Shown here in pieces: positions 15,879 through 24,162 of a DNA stretch of 41,022 bases. Position numbers and translations under genes: made by a program. The notes below the pieces were generated by a model, which saw only the letters and a list, made by a program, of their open reading frames with translations, had not been told where the DNA came from and searched no databases. Numbering within the stretch: position 1 is the first letter of the stretch; each line of letters opens with the position of its first letter. The DNA comes from Alloclostridium intestinigallinarum (GTDB lineage: Bacteria; Bacillota; Clostridia; Christensenellales; UBA3700), in the NCBI GenBank assembly GCA_904393845.1, contig CAJFNB010000005.1, forward strand, positions 1 through 41,022. Direction: 5' to 3'.

Positions 15879-17960
15879 ATGGAAAGACGCGTGTTCAAAA
15901 CAACCATCGGCGGCAGGGAAGTATCCGTTGAGTCCGGCGCATACTGCGGACAGGCGGGCGGCAGCTGCATGGTCCGCTGCGGCGACACCGTGGTGATGGT
16001 AAATGCAACCATGGCGAAACAGCCCCGCGACGGGATAGACTTTTTCCCTCTCGGCGTTGATTTCGAAGAAAAGATGTATTCGGTGGGCAAGATTCCCGGC
16101 GGATTCAAAAAGAGGGAAGGCAGACCCAGCGACAAGGCTATTCTCACTTCCCGCCTTATCGACCGTCCTCTGCGCCCCCTGTTCCCCAAGGGCTTTTATA
16201 ACGACGTGGCGGTGGTAGCCACCTGCCTGTCGGTAGACCCCAACATTCCCCCGGAGATATATGCCATGATAGGCAGTTCCGTTGCGCTGAGCATATCCGA
16301 GATTCCCTTCCAGGGACCCACCGGTTCGGTAGTCGTGGGCATGGTGGACGGCAAGTACGTCATCAATCCCGATTCCGAGCAGCGCGACAGGAGCAGACTG
16401 CACCTTTCTCTTTCGGGCACGAAGGAAGCCATTCTGATGGTTGAAGCGGGCGCGAACGAAGTTACGGAAGAAGAGATGATAGGCGCAATCTTATTCGGTC
16501 ACGAAGAAATCAAGAAGATAGTCGCTTTCATCGAAGATATTCAGAAAAGCATAGGCAAGAAGAAGATAGATCCCGACCTTTATCATCCCGCCGCCGACGT
16601 GGAAGAAGCCGTTAAGGCGTACGCCGACGGGAAAATGGATAAAGTGCTGGAAAACTACGACCGCCAGGAGCGCGAAAAGGCGGAAGAAGAACTCGAAGCG
16701 GACGTATACGACCACTTTGCGGAAGAATTCCCCGAAGGCAGGAAGGATATAGGCGAAGTGCTTTACGCCATGAAAAAGGCTAAGGTAAGGAGCAAGATTC
16801 TGGACAAGGGTATCCGTCCCGACGGCAGAAGCCTTACCGAAATCCGCCCTATATGGTGCGAAACGGGCATACTGCCCCGCGTTCACGGCAGCGGCGTATT
16901 CACCCGCGGTCAGACCCAGGTTCTCACCACCTGCACTCTGGGCAGCATTTCCGAAGTGCAGAAGCTGGAAGGACTTGACGAAGAAGTATTCAAGAGGTAT
17001 ATCCACCACTACAATATGCCCCCTTACAGCACGGGCGAAGCCAAGCCCATGCGCAGTCCCGGCAGACGTGAAATAGGTCACGGCGCACTTGCAGAGCGCG
17101 CTCTCGAACCCATGCTGCCCAGCGAGGAAGCGTTCCCTTACGCCATCCGCACCGTGTCCGAAGTGCTTTCCAGCAACGGTTCCACTTCGCAGGCGAGCGT
17201 TTGCGGCTCCACTCTCGCGCTCATGGACGCGGGCGTTCCGATCAAGCGTCCCGTTGCGGGCGTGGCTATGGGTCTTATCTCCAACGAGGACAAGTCCAAG
17301 ATAGCCGTTCTTACGGATATCCAGGGTCTTGAAGACTTCTTCGGCGATATGGACTTCAAGGTTGCGGGCACTACCGAAGGTATCACCGCTATCCAGATGG
17401 ATATCAAGATAAAGGGCATAAACGAAGAAATCCTGCGCAAGGCGCTCGCCCAGGCGCATGACGGCAGAATGTTCATTCTGAACAAGATGCTGGAAGTTCT
17501 GCCCACATACCGCGACCATCTGTCCAAGTATGCTCCCAAGATCGAGTCCTTCAAGATAAATCCCGACAAGATCAAGGACGTAATCGGCAGCGGCGGCAAG
17601 ACCATCAACAAGATAATCGACGCAACCGGCGTGAAGATAGACATAAGCGACAATGGCGACGTGTTTATCGCGGGCGTGGATACCGAAATGCTCGAAAAGG
17701 CGAAGAAGATGATCGAACTCATCGTAAACGATCCCGCCATCGGAGAAGTGCTGGAAGGCACCGTCGTGCGCACCATCGCCTGCGGCGCGTTCGTGGAATT
17801 CTGCCCCGGCAAGGACGGCATGATCCACATCTCCAAGCTGTCCAACAAGAAGGTGGACAAGGTGGAAGACGTTGTCAACATCGGCGACAAGGTCAAGGTG
17901 GAAGTGCTGAAAATCGACGCGAAGGGTATCGGTCTGAAACTGCTTGAAAAGCTGGACTGA
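15879..17960 (+). CDS. pnp: Polyribonucleotide nucleotidyltransferase (PNPase)
   Basis: Phosphorolytic 3'-5' exoribonuclease of mRNA decay, working as a trimer. The 693 residues contain the first RNase PH core, the all-helical linker, and the second catalytic RNase PH core with the phosphate-binding SNGSTSQASVCGS segment and the catalytic GDMDFKVAGTTEG segment. A KH domain (about 555-615, DVIGSGGKTINKII) and an S1 domain (about 622-690, with GAFVEFCPGKDGMIHIS) follow. The protein ends almost directly after S1, lacking the acidic or Gly-rich tail of many homologues. GGAGG (15864-15868) lies ten bases before the ATG. Confidence 0.98.
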   Translation: MERRVFKTTIGGREVSVESGAYCGQAGGSCMVRCGDTVVMVNATMAKQPRDGIDFFPLGVDFEEKMYSVGKIPGGFKKREGRPSDKAILTSRLIDRPLRPLFPKGFYNDVAVVATCLSVDPNIPPEIYAMIGSSVALSISEIPFQGPTGSVVVGMVDGKYVINPDSEQRDRSRLHLSLSGTKEAILMVEAGANEVTEEEMIGAILFGHEEIKKIVAFIEDIQKSIGKKKIDPDLYHPAADVEEAVKAYADGKMDKVLENYDRQEREKAEEELEADVYDHFAEEFPEGRKDIGEVLYAMKKAKVRSKILDKGIRPDGRSLTEIRPIWCETGILPRVHGSGVFTRGQTQVLTTCTLGSISEVQKLEGLDEEVFKRYIHHYNMPPYSTGEAKPMRSPGRREIGHGALAERALEPMLPSEEAFPYAIRTVSEVLSSNGSTSQASVCGSTLALMDAGVPIKRPVAGVAMGLISNEDKSKIAVLTDIQGLEDFFGDMDFKVAGTTEGITAIQMDIKIKGINEEILRKALAQAHDGRMFILNKMLEVLPTYRDHLSKYAPKIESFKINPDKIKDVIGSGGKTINKIIDATGVKIDISDNGDVFIAGVDTEMLEKAKKMIELIVNDPAIGEVLEGTVVRTIACGAFVEFCPGKDGMIHISKLSNKKVDKVEDVVNIGDKVKVEVLKIDAKGIGLKLLEKLD

Positions 17961-18119
17961 TAAAGCCGTATAAGACAAGCGGCAATCGCGTTGCGGCGAC
18001 AGACCATAGCGGTCATGTCCGGTAAAAACAAGTTTATTTAACGAACGTCGCGTGTGCACCTGTATCGCCGACCGTAAAAGCGAAAAAGCCCGCTACGGGT
18101 TAAAATACAAAAGAAAAAG

Positions 18120-18140
18120 CGCCGCCTTCGGGCGGCGTTT
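18120..18140 (+). terminator. GC-rich UUCG hairpin after pnp
   Basis: CGCCGCC (18120-18126), loop TTCG, GGCGGCG (18131-18137), then only TTT. The stem is very stable but the T-run is short, so it could be a terminator of pnp or a stabilising 3' end. It sits 15 bases before the next ATG. The rest of 17961-18119 shows nothing I can name. Confidence 0.6.
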
Positions 18141-18154
18141 ATAATGCGGAGATT

Positions 18155-18844
18155 ATGCAAAACAAACTTATAAAAGCGGTGATATTCGACCAGGACGGGC
18201 TTATGTTCGACAGCGAACGGCTTGTGGCGGAAGGCTGGGCGGAGATAGGCAAGCGCCGCGGTTACGATATAAACGAGGAATTTCTGAAGACGGTGCGCGG
18301 CAGATCCACCGCCGAAATAAAAGCGGCTTTTCAGGAGAAATTCGGAGAGGACGTGCCTTTTGACGAGATGAACGCGGAAAAGCGCGTGCGCACATACGAC
18401 TATATACGCAAATGCGGCATACCCGTCAAAAAAGGGCTGAAGGAACTGCTTGCATACCTGTATGCGCACAACATACCCGCGGCGGTGGCGACTTCATCGA
18501 GCAGGGAGTGGACGGAAGGCAATTTAAGCAGTACCGGCATTGCCGCCTACTTTAAGCTGAGTGTTTACGGCGAAATGGTAAGCCGCGGAAAGCCCGCGCC
18601 AGACATATTCCTTCTGGCGGCGGAAAAGCTGGGCGAAAAGCCGGAAAACTGTCTTGTGCTGGAAGACAGTCTGCAAGGCAACGAAGCGGCTATAAACGGC
18701 GGATTCGTGGGAATAATGGTCCCCGACCTCACTCCGCCGACCGAATACTTAAAGCAAAATCTTTTCGCCGTCTGTTCCTCACTTTCCGACGTAATAACGC
18801 TGTTTGAAACGGGGCGGCTTTATTGCGAAAACACCGCGCGGTAA
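18155..18844 (+). CDS. HAD-superfamily hydrolase, beta-phosphoglucomutase-like
   Basis: Cytoplasmic phosphatase or phosphomutase of the HAD IA group, 229 residues. Motif I is FDQDGLMFDS (nucleophile Asp12, acid/base Asp14), motif II TSSSRE (113-118), motif III the Lys of RGKPAPD (Lys146), and motif IV LEDS (Glu170, Asp171). A helical cap domain lies between motifs I and II. All catalytic residues are present. The substrate is unknown; the cap type and motif spacing resemble beta-phosphoglucomutase and related sugar phosphatases. GGAG lies only three bases before the ATG, a short spacing. It is inserted between pnp and the YlxY homologue compared with the Bacillus order. Confidence 0.85.
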   Translation: MQNKLIKAVIFDQDGLMFDSERLVAEGWAEIGKRRGYDINEEFLKTVRGRSTAEIKAAFQEKFGEDVPFDEMNAEKRVRTYDYIRKCGIPVKKGLKELLAYLYAHNIPAAVATSSSREWTEGNLSSTGIAAYFKLSVYGEMVSRGKPAPDIFLLAAEKLGEKPENCLVLEDSLQGNEAAINGGFVGIMVPDLTPPTEYLKQNLFAVCSSLSDVITLFETGRLYCENTAR

Positions 18845-18913
18845 TTTTGCCGTGCGGTTTGCCGCATAAAAAGTTATATCGGAGAAATTTTTCCATAAAA
18901 GTTGTATCGGAAT

Positions 18914-19606
18914 ATTCCCATGCAAGCAATATCGGAGCGCGATAGTTGCGCCTTCAATCAGTCAGCGGAGACACTCCGCATAAAAAGCAATACCGGAGAA
19001 ATATTCCCATATAAGAAATATCGGAGCGCGACAGTTGCGCCTTCAATCAGCCGACGGAGACACTCCGCATAAAGAGCAATACCGGAAAAACATTCCCATA
19101 CAAGCAATATCGGAGCGCGACAGTTGCGCCTTCATTCAGCCGGCGGCGGCTCGCCGCAATTATAAAAAAATAGCGAAGAAACATTCCCATATAAGAAATA
19201 TCGGGGCGCAGCAGTACGCTTTCAATCAGGGGGCGGCGGCTCGCCGCAATTATGAAGAAAATAGCGAAGAAACATTCCCATACGGGTTACATCGTAGTGT
19301 AGCGGTTGCGCCTTCAAACAGGGAGCGGAGACACTCCGCATAAAGAGCAATACCGGAGAAATATTCCCATATAAGAAATATCGGGGGCAGCAGTACGCCT
19401 TCAATCAGGGGGCGGCGGCTCGCCGCAATTATAAAGAAATAGCGAAGGAATATTCCCATACAAGCAATATCGGAGCGCGACAGTTGCGCCTTCATTCAGC
19501 CGGCGGAGACACTCCGCATAAAGAGCAATTGCGAAGAAATATTCCCATACGGATTACATCGTAGTGTAGCGGTTGCGCCTTCATTCAGCCAGCGGCGGCT
19601 CGCCGC
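18914..19606. repeat. Tandem array of eight 89-91-bp units, each with a conserved hairpin
   Basis: Each unit begins with ATTCCCAT (18914, 19003, 19092, 19183, 19274, 19363, 19452, 19541), with periods of 89 or 91 bp. A degenerate ninth unit seems to precede it (about 18845-18913). Each unit carries a short inverted repeat in one of two forms: GCGGAG-ACA-CTCCGC (18965, 19325, 19503, and a decayed copy near 19054) or GCGGCG-GCT-CGCCGC (19143, 19233, 19412, 19592). The two forms differ by an A-T to C-G swap in the stem, that is, a compensatory change. The period is not a multiple of three, so it does not encode a protein repeat. The last hairpin ends 37 bases before the next gene. Confidence 0.9.
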
Positions 19607-19642
19607 GCGAATATTTGCGCCGTCTTTTTCATATTGTAGAGT

Positions 19643-20407
19643 ATGGAAAAGCGGCGGAAGCAAAGAAAGGAATCCGGCAGCGCCGGGCGTTACGCAATCA
19701 GGCGTTTCAGGGTGGTATGCAACGTGCTCATTGTATGTATGCTTTGTGCACTTTTAGCGATAACCATAGGCACGCAGGGCGCGCACAGCGTATTTGCGGT
19801 AAGCAAATCGGAAGTGCATTACAGCGGCAGGACGGACACAAGTTCCGTAGCGGTTATGATAAACGTATACTGGGGAGAAGAGTACCTGCCCGACATGCTT
19901 CAGACGCTGGAAAATTACGGCGCGAAAGCCACTTTTTTCATAGGCGGCTGCTGGGCGGACGACAACAACTCCCTGCTGATGGAAATTGCGGAAAAGGGGC
20001 ATGAAATAGGCAACCACGGCTACTTCCACAAGGACGGCGACAAACTGGATTTTGCAGGCAACGTGCGCGAAATACGCTCGACAAACGCGCTTATAGCGGC
20101 AATAACCGGAATAACGCCCACTCTATTCGCGCCTCCTTCCGGCGCATACGGACAGGACACTCTGAACGCGTGCAGACAGGAGGGAATGCGCGTCATTATG
20201 TGGAGTAAGGATACCATAGACTGGCGCGATAAGGACGCGGACCTCGTGGTGTCGCGCGCGACCGACGGCGTGCAGGCGGGGGATATGATACTTATGCACC
20301 CCACGGCGCATACAGCGTCCGCACTCGGGAGAATTCTGGAATATTACCGCGGACACGGATTGAAGGCGGTGACGGTGAGCGAACTCATTCCGCAGGAAAA
20401 GATATAA
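19643..20407 (+). CDS. ylxY: YlxY-type polysaccharide deacetylase homologue with altered catalytic motif
   Basis: A 254-residue protein with a basic N-terminus, one membrane anchor or uncleaved signal (about 24-46) and an extracytoplasmic NodB/CE4 domain. The metal-binding pair H125-GYF-H129 in GNHGYFH is present, as are APPSGAYG (163-170) and the LMHPT motif. The first CE4 motif (usually TFDDG) reads INVYWGEE (73-80), so the catalytic base and metal-ligand Asp are missing, and the Arg of motif 3 is also absent. This pattern is the one of the Bacillus YlxY/sporulation-associated subfamily, which also lies between pnp and the M16 peptidase gene. True deacetylase activity is doubtful. There is no clear ribosome-binding site, and the hairpin array ends directly upstream. 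Confidence 0.85.
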   Translation: MEKRRKQRKESGSAGRYAIRRFRVVCNVLIVCMLCALLAITIGTQGAHSVFAVSKSEVHYSGRTDTSSVAVMINVYWGEEYLPDMLQTLENYGAKATFFIGGCWADDNNSLLMEIAEKGHEIGNHGYFHKDGDKLDFAGNVREIRSTNALIAAITGITPTLFAPPSGAYGQDTLNACRQEGMRVIMWSKDTIDWRDKDADLVVSRATDGVQAGDMILMHPTAHTASALGRILEYYRGHGLKAVTVSELIPQEKI

Positions 20408-20735
20408 GTATGTATATTTAGTGCACTCAACGCTTTCCGCCGGCGGCAGGGGCGGGCGGTTGCCGTTTATATGCGCGCGTTATTGCTTTGCGGATAATCC
20501 GGTCTGTTAAGCAAGCGGCATACGTTCAGCCCTTTCCGCGCCGCCGTATAAGAGTTTTTTCTTCCGCGCGGGCGGCGGAAAGCCGTTAAAAGCCGTTACG
20601 CACTTTTACTACAAAACCGCGCGTTTTTGTCCGAAAAGTGCATAAAGTATACATATTTTTGCCGAATTCAGCCGCAATTTTTCTTAAATACAGCCGTTTA
20701 ATATACGCCTTATATTCTTTTATTATACTATGCGC
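20408..20735. other. Intergenic region with foldback sequences
   Basis: No gene is supported. A 42-bp imperfect palindrome spans 20600-20641 (outer arms GCACTTTT and AAAAGTGC, inner ACAAAA against TTTTTGT, centre CGCGCG). A second, GC-rich inverted repeat of looser fit lies at about 20536-20582 (TTTCCGC... against ...GCGGAAA), with a T-run inside its loop. The short minus-strand open frame across 20586-20819 has no recognisable features. Confidence 0.5.
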
Positions 20736-20764
20736 TTGACATTTTGTCGAAAATTCGCTATATT
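20736..20764 (+). promoter_or_regulatory. Promoter of the small membrane protein gene
   Basis: TTGACA (20736-20741), 17-bp spacer, TATATT (20759-20764). The consensus -35 and ideal spacing make this strong. The expected transcript start (about 20771) is only 8-11 bases before the possible ATG codons at 20779 and 20782. Confidence 0.7.
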
Positions 20765-20778
20765 GGTAGACAGGGAAA

Positions 20779-21213
20779 ATGATGACGATAATATCAGATT
20801 TCGGATTGATATTAGACAATCCTTATACGGTTATAGTATTGGCGGTGTTCTGCGTCTTGTTCAAAGACACGCTCGCCGATATGTTTGTCAGCGCATTTTC
20901 CTTTACAAAATCCTTTTTAAGCGTAGCTTTCAAGTTCGCCGTATTCTTTTCAAGCGTAATGGTGTATGTCTTTGCCATGGCTTTCGGTCAGACCATTCTG
21001 CACTTTACGGACAAACTTATCGCCATGCTCTTTATGACGCTGCTCATAGTTCTTCTGGACACGATAGTGTCTTTTGGAAAGAAGATAATGATTGCGGTGT
21101 TCGGAACGGGCGGAGGCGAAAGGTCGTCCGAAAAAGTGTTTTGCTGCGACGAAAGCAGTCAGGTTACGGACATTCCCGTTGTGTGCGGCAGAGTTTTCCG
21201 GCTTATACAGTGA
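20779..21213 (+). CDS. Small membrane protein of unknown function
   Basis: 144 residues (143 if the second ATG at 20782 is used), not recognised. Three hydrophobic segments lie at about 15-30, 42-70 and 80-100, followed by a polar C-terminal tail of about 40 residues with three Cys, including a CC pair (FCCDESSQ and PVVCGR). AGGGA lies just upstream at very short spacing. It precedes the ABC exporter by 53 bases, with a small hairpin but no T-run between, so it may be co-transcribed. The promoter directly upstream supports it being a real gene. Confidence 0.65.
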   Translation: MMTIISDFGLILDNPYTVIVLAVFCVLFKDTLADMFVSAFSFTKSFLSVAFKFAVFFSSVMVYVFAMAFGQTILHFTDKLIAMLFMTLLIVLLDTIVSFGKKIMIAVFGTGGGERSSEKVFCCDESSQVTDIPVVCGRVFRLIQ

Positions 21214-21266
21214 GAACTTCTTATTCACCCGTACGGGAATAAAAAACGAATAAGGAGATATTATAT

Positions 21267-23879
21267 ATGTCGGAAGATATGAAAAACGCATCCGTTGAGA
21301 GCGCCGATATAATTACGCACGAAGAAGCGTCTTCCAAGGAAGAAGAAAAAGTGCGCGCGCTGCTCAAGCTGGAAAACATTACCAAAGATTACGTCGTGGG
21401 CAAGAACGTGACTCATGCCCTTAAAGGCGTAGATATAGAATTCCGCCCCGGAGAGTTCGTGGCTGTTTTAGGTCCTTCCGGGTGCGGCAAAACCACCCTG
21501 CTCAACATAATAGGCGGTCTGGACAGGTATACGGACGGCGACCTTTATATCAACGGCCGTTCCACCAAGGCGTACGAAGATTACGACTGGGACCGTTACC
21601 GCAACAAGACGATAGGTTTTATCTTTCAGAACTACAACCTTATAATGCACCAGACGATACTTTCCAACGTGGAGCTGGCGCTCACGCTCATCGGCGTGGG
21701 CAGGGCGGAGCGCAGGCGCAGGGCTATGGAAGCGCTTGAAAGCGTGGGACTTGCCGAGCAGTATTACAAAAAGCCCAACCAGCTTTCGGGCGGTCAGATG
21801 CAGCGCGTGGCGATTGCAAGAGCCATTGTGAACAATCCCAAGATTCTGCTTGCGGACGAACCCACGGGCGCGCTTGACAGCGAAAGTTCGCAGCAGGTCA
21901 TGGACATTCTGAAAAATCTGTCCAAAGACAGGCTTGTCATAATGGTTACGCACAACGACGACCTTGCGGAAGAGTACGCGGACAGGATAGTCAGGATAAA
22001 AGACGGCGTTGTCGTCAGCGACACCAATCCGTTCGAGTGCGGCATTCCCCCCGAGCCGTTGAAGGAAAGGGAGAAGAATTTAATCAAGCGTATCAAAAAC
22101 TTTTTCAGGCACGGCAAGCAGGAAAAGCATACGTCGATGTCATACGAAAGCGCGATAAGGCTTTCGGCAAACAATCTGTCCACCAAGAAGATGCGCACCG
22201 CGCTCACCTCTTTTGCGGGCAGTATAGGCATAATAGGCATAGCGATAGTGCTTTCGCTTTCGTCGGGATTTTCCGCGTACATTTCGTCCATGGAAGAAGA
22301 TTCGCTTTCGTCCTATCCGGTGGTCATAGGCTCGTCCACGGGCATAAGCCTCGACCAGGCGATTCAGATGCTCAACATAACCAGCGGAAGGGAAGAATAT
22401 CCCGACGCGGACGAGATGTTCACCAACAAAGTGCTCGTGCAGGCGATGCTGAACAATTTCGCGGGCAACAACCAGGTGGGCAAGAGGACGGACTTATCCG
22501 ATTTCACGCAGTTTTTGTCGAAAAACTGGGACAGCGCGTGGGGATACTACAAGTATAACTACAACTTCAATATGTCGCTGTGGTCGAACAATGCGTCCCC
22601 CGGCGACGGCAATTACACGCGTATATATCCGTTCGACGACCTTATTCCCGACGTGTTCGACGCATATAAGGACATGGTTGCAAACATGAAGGTAATGGAC
22701 GAGTTGCCCGATTCGGACACGCTCAACTCGCAGTACGAACTCATCTACGGCAAACAGGCGGAGGCGGCGGACGAAGCCGTGCTCATCGTGGACAGCAAGA
22801 ACGAAGTCACCGACTTTATGATATTCGCCCTGGGACTTATAGAAGTTTCGGGCACGGGTATGTTCGATTACGCCGCGGCTCTCAACCAGATAAAGGACAG
22901 CTACTCCTTCGACGACCTGTGCTACACGGGTGAGGACGACGCGACGGGACTGAGTTACAACTTAACCGTAGATTCCGACACGTACCGCAGTAACGGCAAC
23001 GGCACTTATTCCGCCGTGAATCTCAACGGAAGGGATTCCGCCGTCACCGGATCGCCCAACACCATTAAGATAGTGGGCGTGATAAGGGTGAGGGAAGGGG
23101 TGCAGAACCCCTGTATGTCCGGCGTTATCGGCTACACGCAGGAGCTTACCGACCAACTTATAAATTACATTGCGCAAAGCGAAGTCGTGCAGGCGCAGAT
23201 GGCAAATCCCGACACGGACGTGACGACGGGGCATCCTTTCGCGGCGGCGACCGACGACTCCGACCCTTACCAGGACGCCCTGGCGGATCTGGGATATTCC
23301 GTTATCGGCAAGCCCAACACCATAAGCATATACGCCTCATCGATGGATTCCAAGCAGGTAATTCTGCAGATGATAGACGCATATAACAACGGCGCGTCGG
23401 ACGGCGGATACCAGGCGGTGCCTTATTCGGACGTACTCAGCCAGATGATGGGCTTTATAAACAGCCTTTCCGATACCGTTACTTACGTCATGGTGGGATT
23501 TTCGGGTATATCGCTTATCGTTTCGTGTATAATGATAGGTATAATAACATACATCTCCGTCATGGAGCGCACCAAGGAAATAGGTATACTGCGCAGCATA
23601 GGCGCGAGAAAACGCGACATTTCGCGCGTATTCAACGCCGAAACCTTTATGATAGGTCTGCTGTCGGGTATAATCGGCGTGGTATTCACCTGTATAGTCT
23701 ACTTCCCGGCAAACGCCATACTGAACGCCGTTCTCGGCCTGGGCAATCTCTTCCAGCTCGTCTGGTGGCAGCTTGTCGGACTTATCGTCATATCCGTGGT
23801 CCTGACCCTGATATCCGGCTTTATTCCGGCGCATATGGCGGCGAAAAAAGATCCCGTCATCGCACTTAGGAGTGAGTAA
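21267..23879 (+). CDS. Fused ABC transporter ATPase-permease (MacB/FtsX type)
   Basis: 870 residues with an N-terminal ATPase of the MacB/LolD family: Walker A GPSGCGKTT (69-77), Q-loop Gln121, signature LSGGQMQR (173-180), Walker B ILLADEPTGALD (193-204) and switch His229. A membrane segment at about 310-335 follows, then a large extracellular domain of roughly 380 residues, and the C-terminal FtsX-type three-helix permease (about 735-870) with ERTKEIGILRSIGARKRDI. Such type VII transporters act as mechanotransmitters, exporting peptides or acting on envelope components; the substrate is unknown. Fusion of both parts in one chain suggests it works as a homodimer. AAGGAG lies nine bases before the ATG. 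A terminator follows. Confidence 0.9.
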   Translation: MSEDMKNASVESADIITHEEASSKEEEKVRALLKLENITKDYVVGKNVTHALKGVDIEFRPGEFVAVLGPSGCGKTTLLNIIGGLDRYTDGDLYINGRSTKAYEDYDWDRYRNKTIGFIFQNYNLIMHQTILSNVELALTLIGVGRAERRRRAMEALESVGLAEQYYKKPNQLSGGQMQRVAIARAIVNNPKILLADEPTGALDSESSQQVMDILKNLSKDRLVIMVTHNDDLAEEYADRIVRIKDGVVVSDTNPFECGIPPEPLKEREKNLIKRIKNFFRHGKQEKHTSMSYESAIRLSANNLSTKKMRTALTSFAGSIGIIGIAIVLSLSSGFSAYISSMEEDSLSSYPVVIGSSTGISLDQAIQMLNITSGREEYPDADEMFTNKVLVQAMLNNFAGNNQVGKRTDLSDFTQFLSKNWDSAWGYYKYNYNFNMSLWSNNASPGDGNYTRIYPFDDLIPDVFDAYKDMVANMKVMDELPDSDTLNSQYELIYGKQAEAADEAVLIVDSKNEVTDFMIFALGLIEVSGTGMFDYAAALNQIKDSYSFDDLCYTGEDDATGLSYNLTVDSDTYRSNGNGTYSAVNLNGRDSAVTGSPNTIKIVGVIRVREGVQNPCMSGVIGYTQELTDQLINYIAQSEVVQAQMANPDTDVTTGHPFAAATDDSDPYQDALADLGYSVIGKPNTISIYASSMDSKQVILQMIDAYNNGASDGGYQAVPYSDVLSQMMGFINSLSDTVTYVMVGFSGISLIVSCIMIGIITYISVMERTKEIGILRSIGARKRDISRVFNAETFMIGLLSGIIGVVFTCIVYFPANAILNAVLGLGNLFQLVWWQLVGLIVISVVLTLISGFIPAHMAAKKDPVIALRSE

Positions 23880-23905
23880 GGCGGAAACCGTTAATTCAAA
23901 AATAT

Positions 23906-23940
23906 ACGGGCGGCAAACGTATTGCTGCCCGTAATTTTTT
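23906..23940 (+). terminator. Terminator after the ABC exporter
   Basis: ACGGGCGGCAA (23906-23916) pairs with TTGCTGCCCGT (23922-23932), 11 bp with one G-U pair and a 5-base loop, then AA and six T (23935-23940). Confidence 0.92.
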
Positions 23941-23964
23941 CTTACACTTTTTCCGCCCGCGAGG

Positions 23965-24086
23965 GCACCGCGCATAAGCACCCTCCTGCGGTGTCAAGGC
24001 ACTCATTTTGAGAAATCACGTACGCCAAGTACGCTCATTCCCAAAATGAGCACCTTTCCTAGCATTAGGGCACTTCTTCGCGGTGC
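23965..24086. repeat. Nested foldback element
   Basis: An 8-bp outer inverted repeat, GCACCGCG (23965-23972) and CGCGGTGC (24079-24086), encloses a stronger one: CTCATTTTG (24002-24010) against CAAAATGAG (24042-24050), with a central CGTAC...GTACG. No coding sequence fits here. It resembles the small palindromic intergenic elements seen in Firmicutes; the boundaries are uncertain. Confidence 0.6.
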
Positions 24087-24162
24087 GTTTGGTTGCGGCG
24101 TTTAACAAGGTAAAAATTAAGGGTATTGCGAAGAAAATACTATCAACTGTACTTTTGTTACT

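Noticed and set aside
19035..19343. 102-codon plus-strand frame in the hairpin array, with peptide repeats
   Set aside because: The unit length of 89-91 bp shifts frame at each repeat, and there is no ribosome-binding site; it is a by-product of the DNA repeat.
18914..19606. CRISPR array
   Set aside because: The entire 90-bp unit is conserved, with no unique spacers, and there are no cas genes in the window.
20586..20819. 77-codon minus-strand frame in the gap before the small membrane protein gene
   Set aside because: It covers the palindrome and the plus-strand promoter and shows no family features.
21220..21241. Hairpin TTATTC...GAATAA as a terminator before the ABC exporter
   Set aside because: It is followed by A residues, not T, on the plus strand, so it cannot be an intrinsic terminator for the upstream gene.
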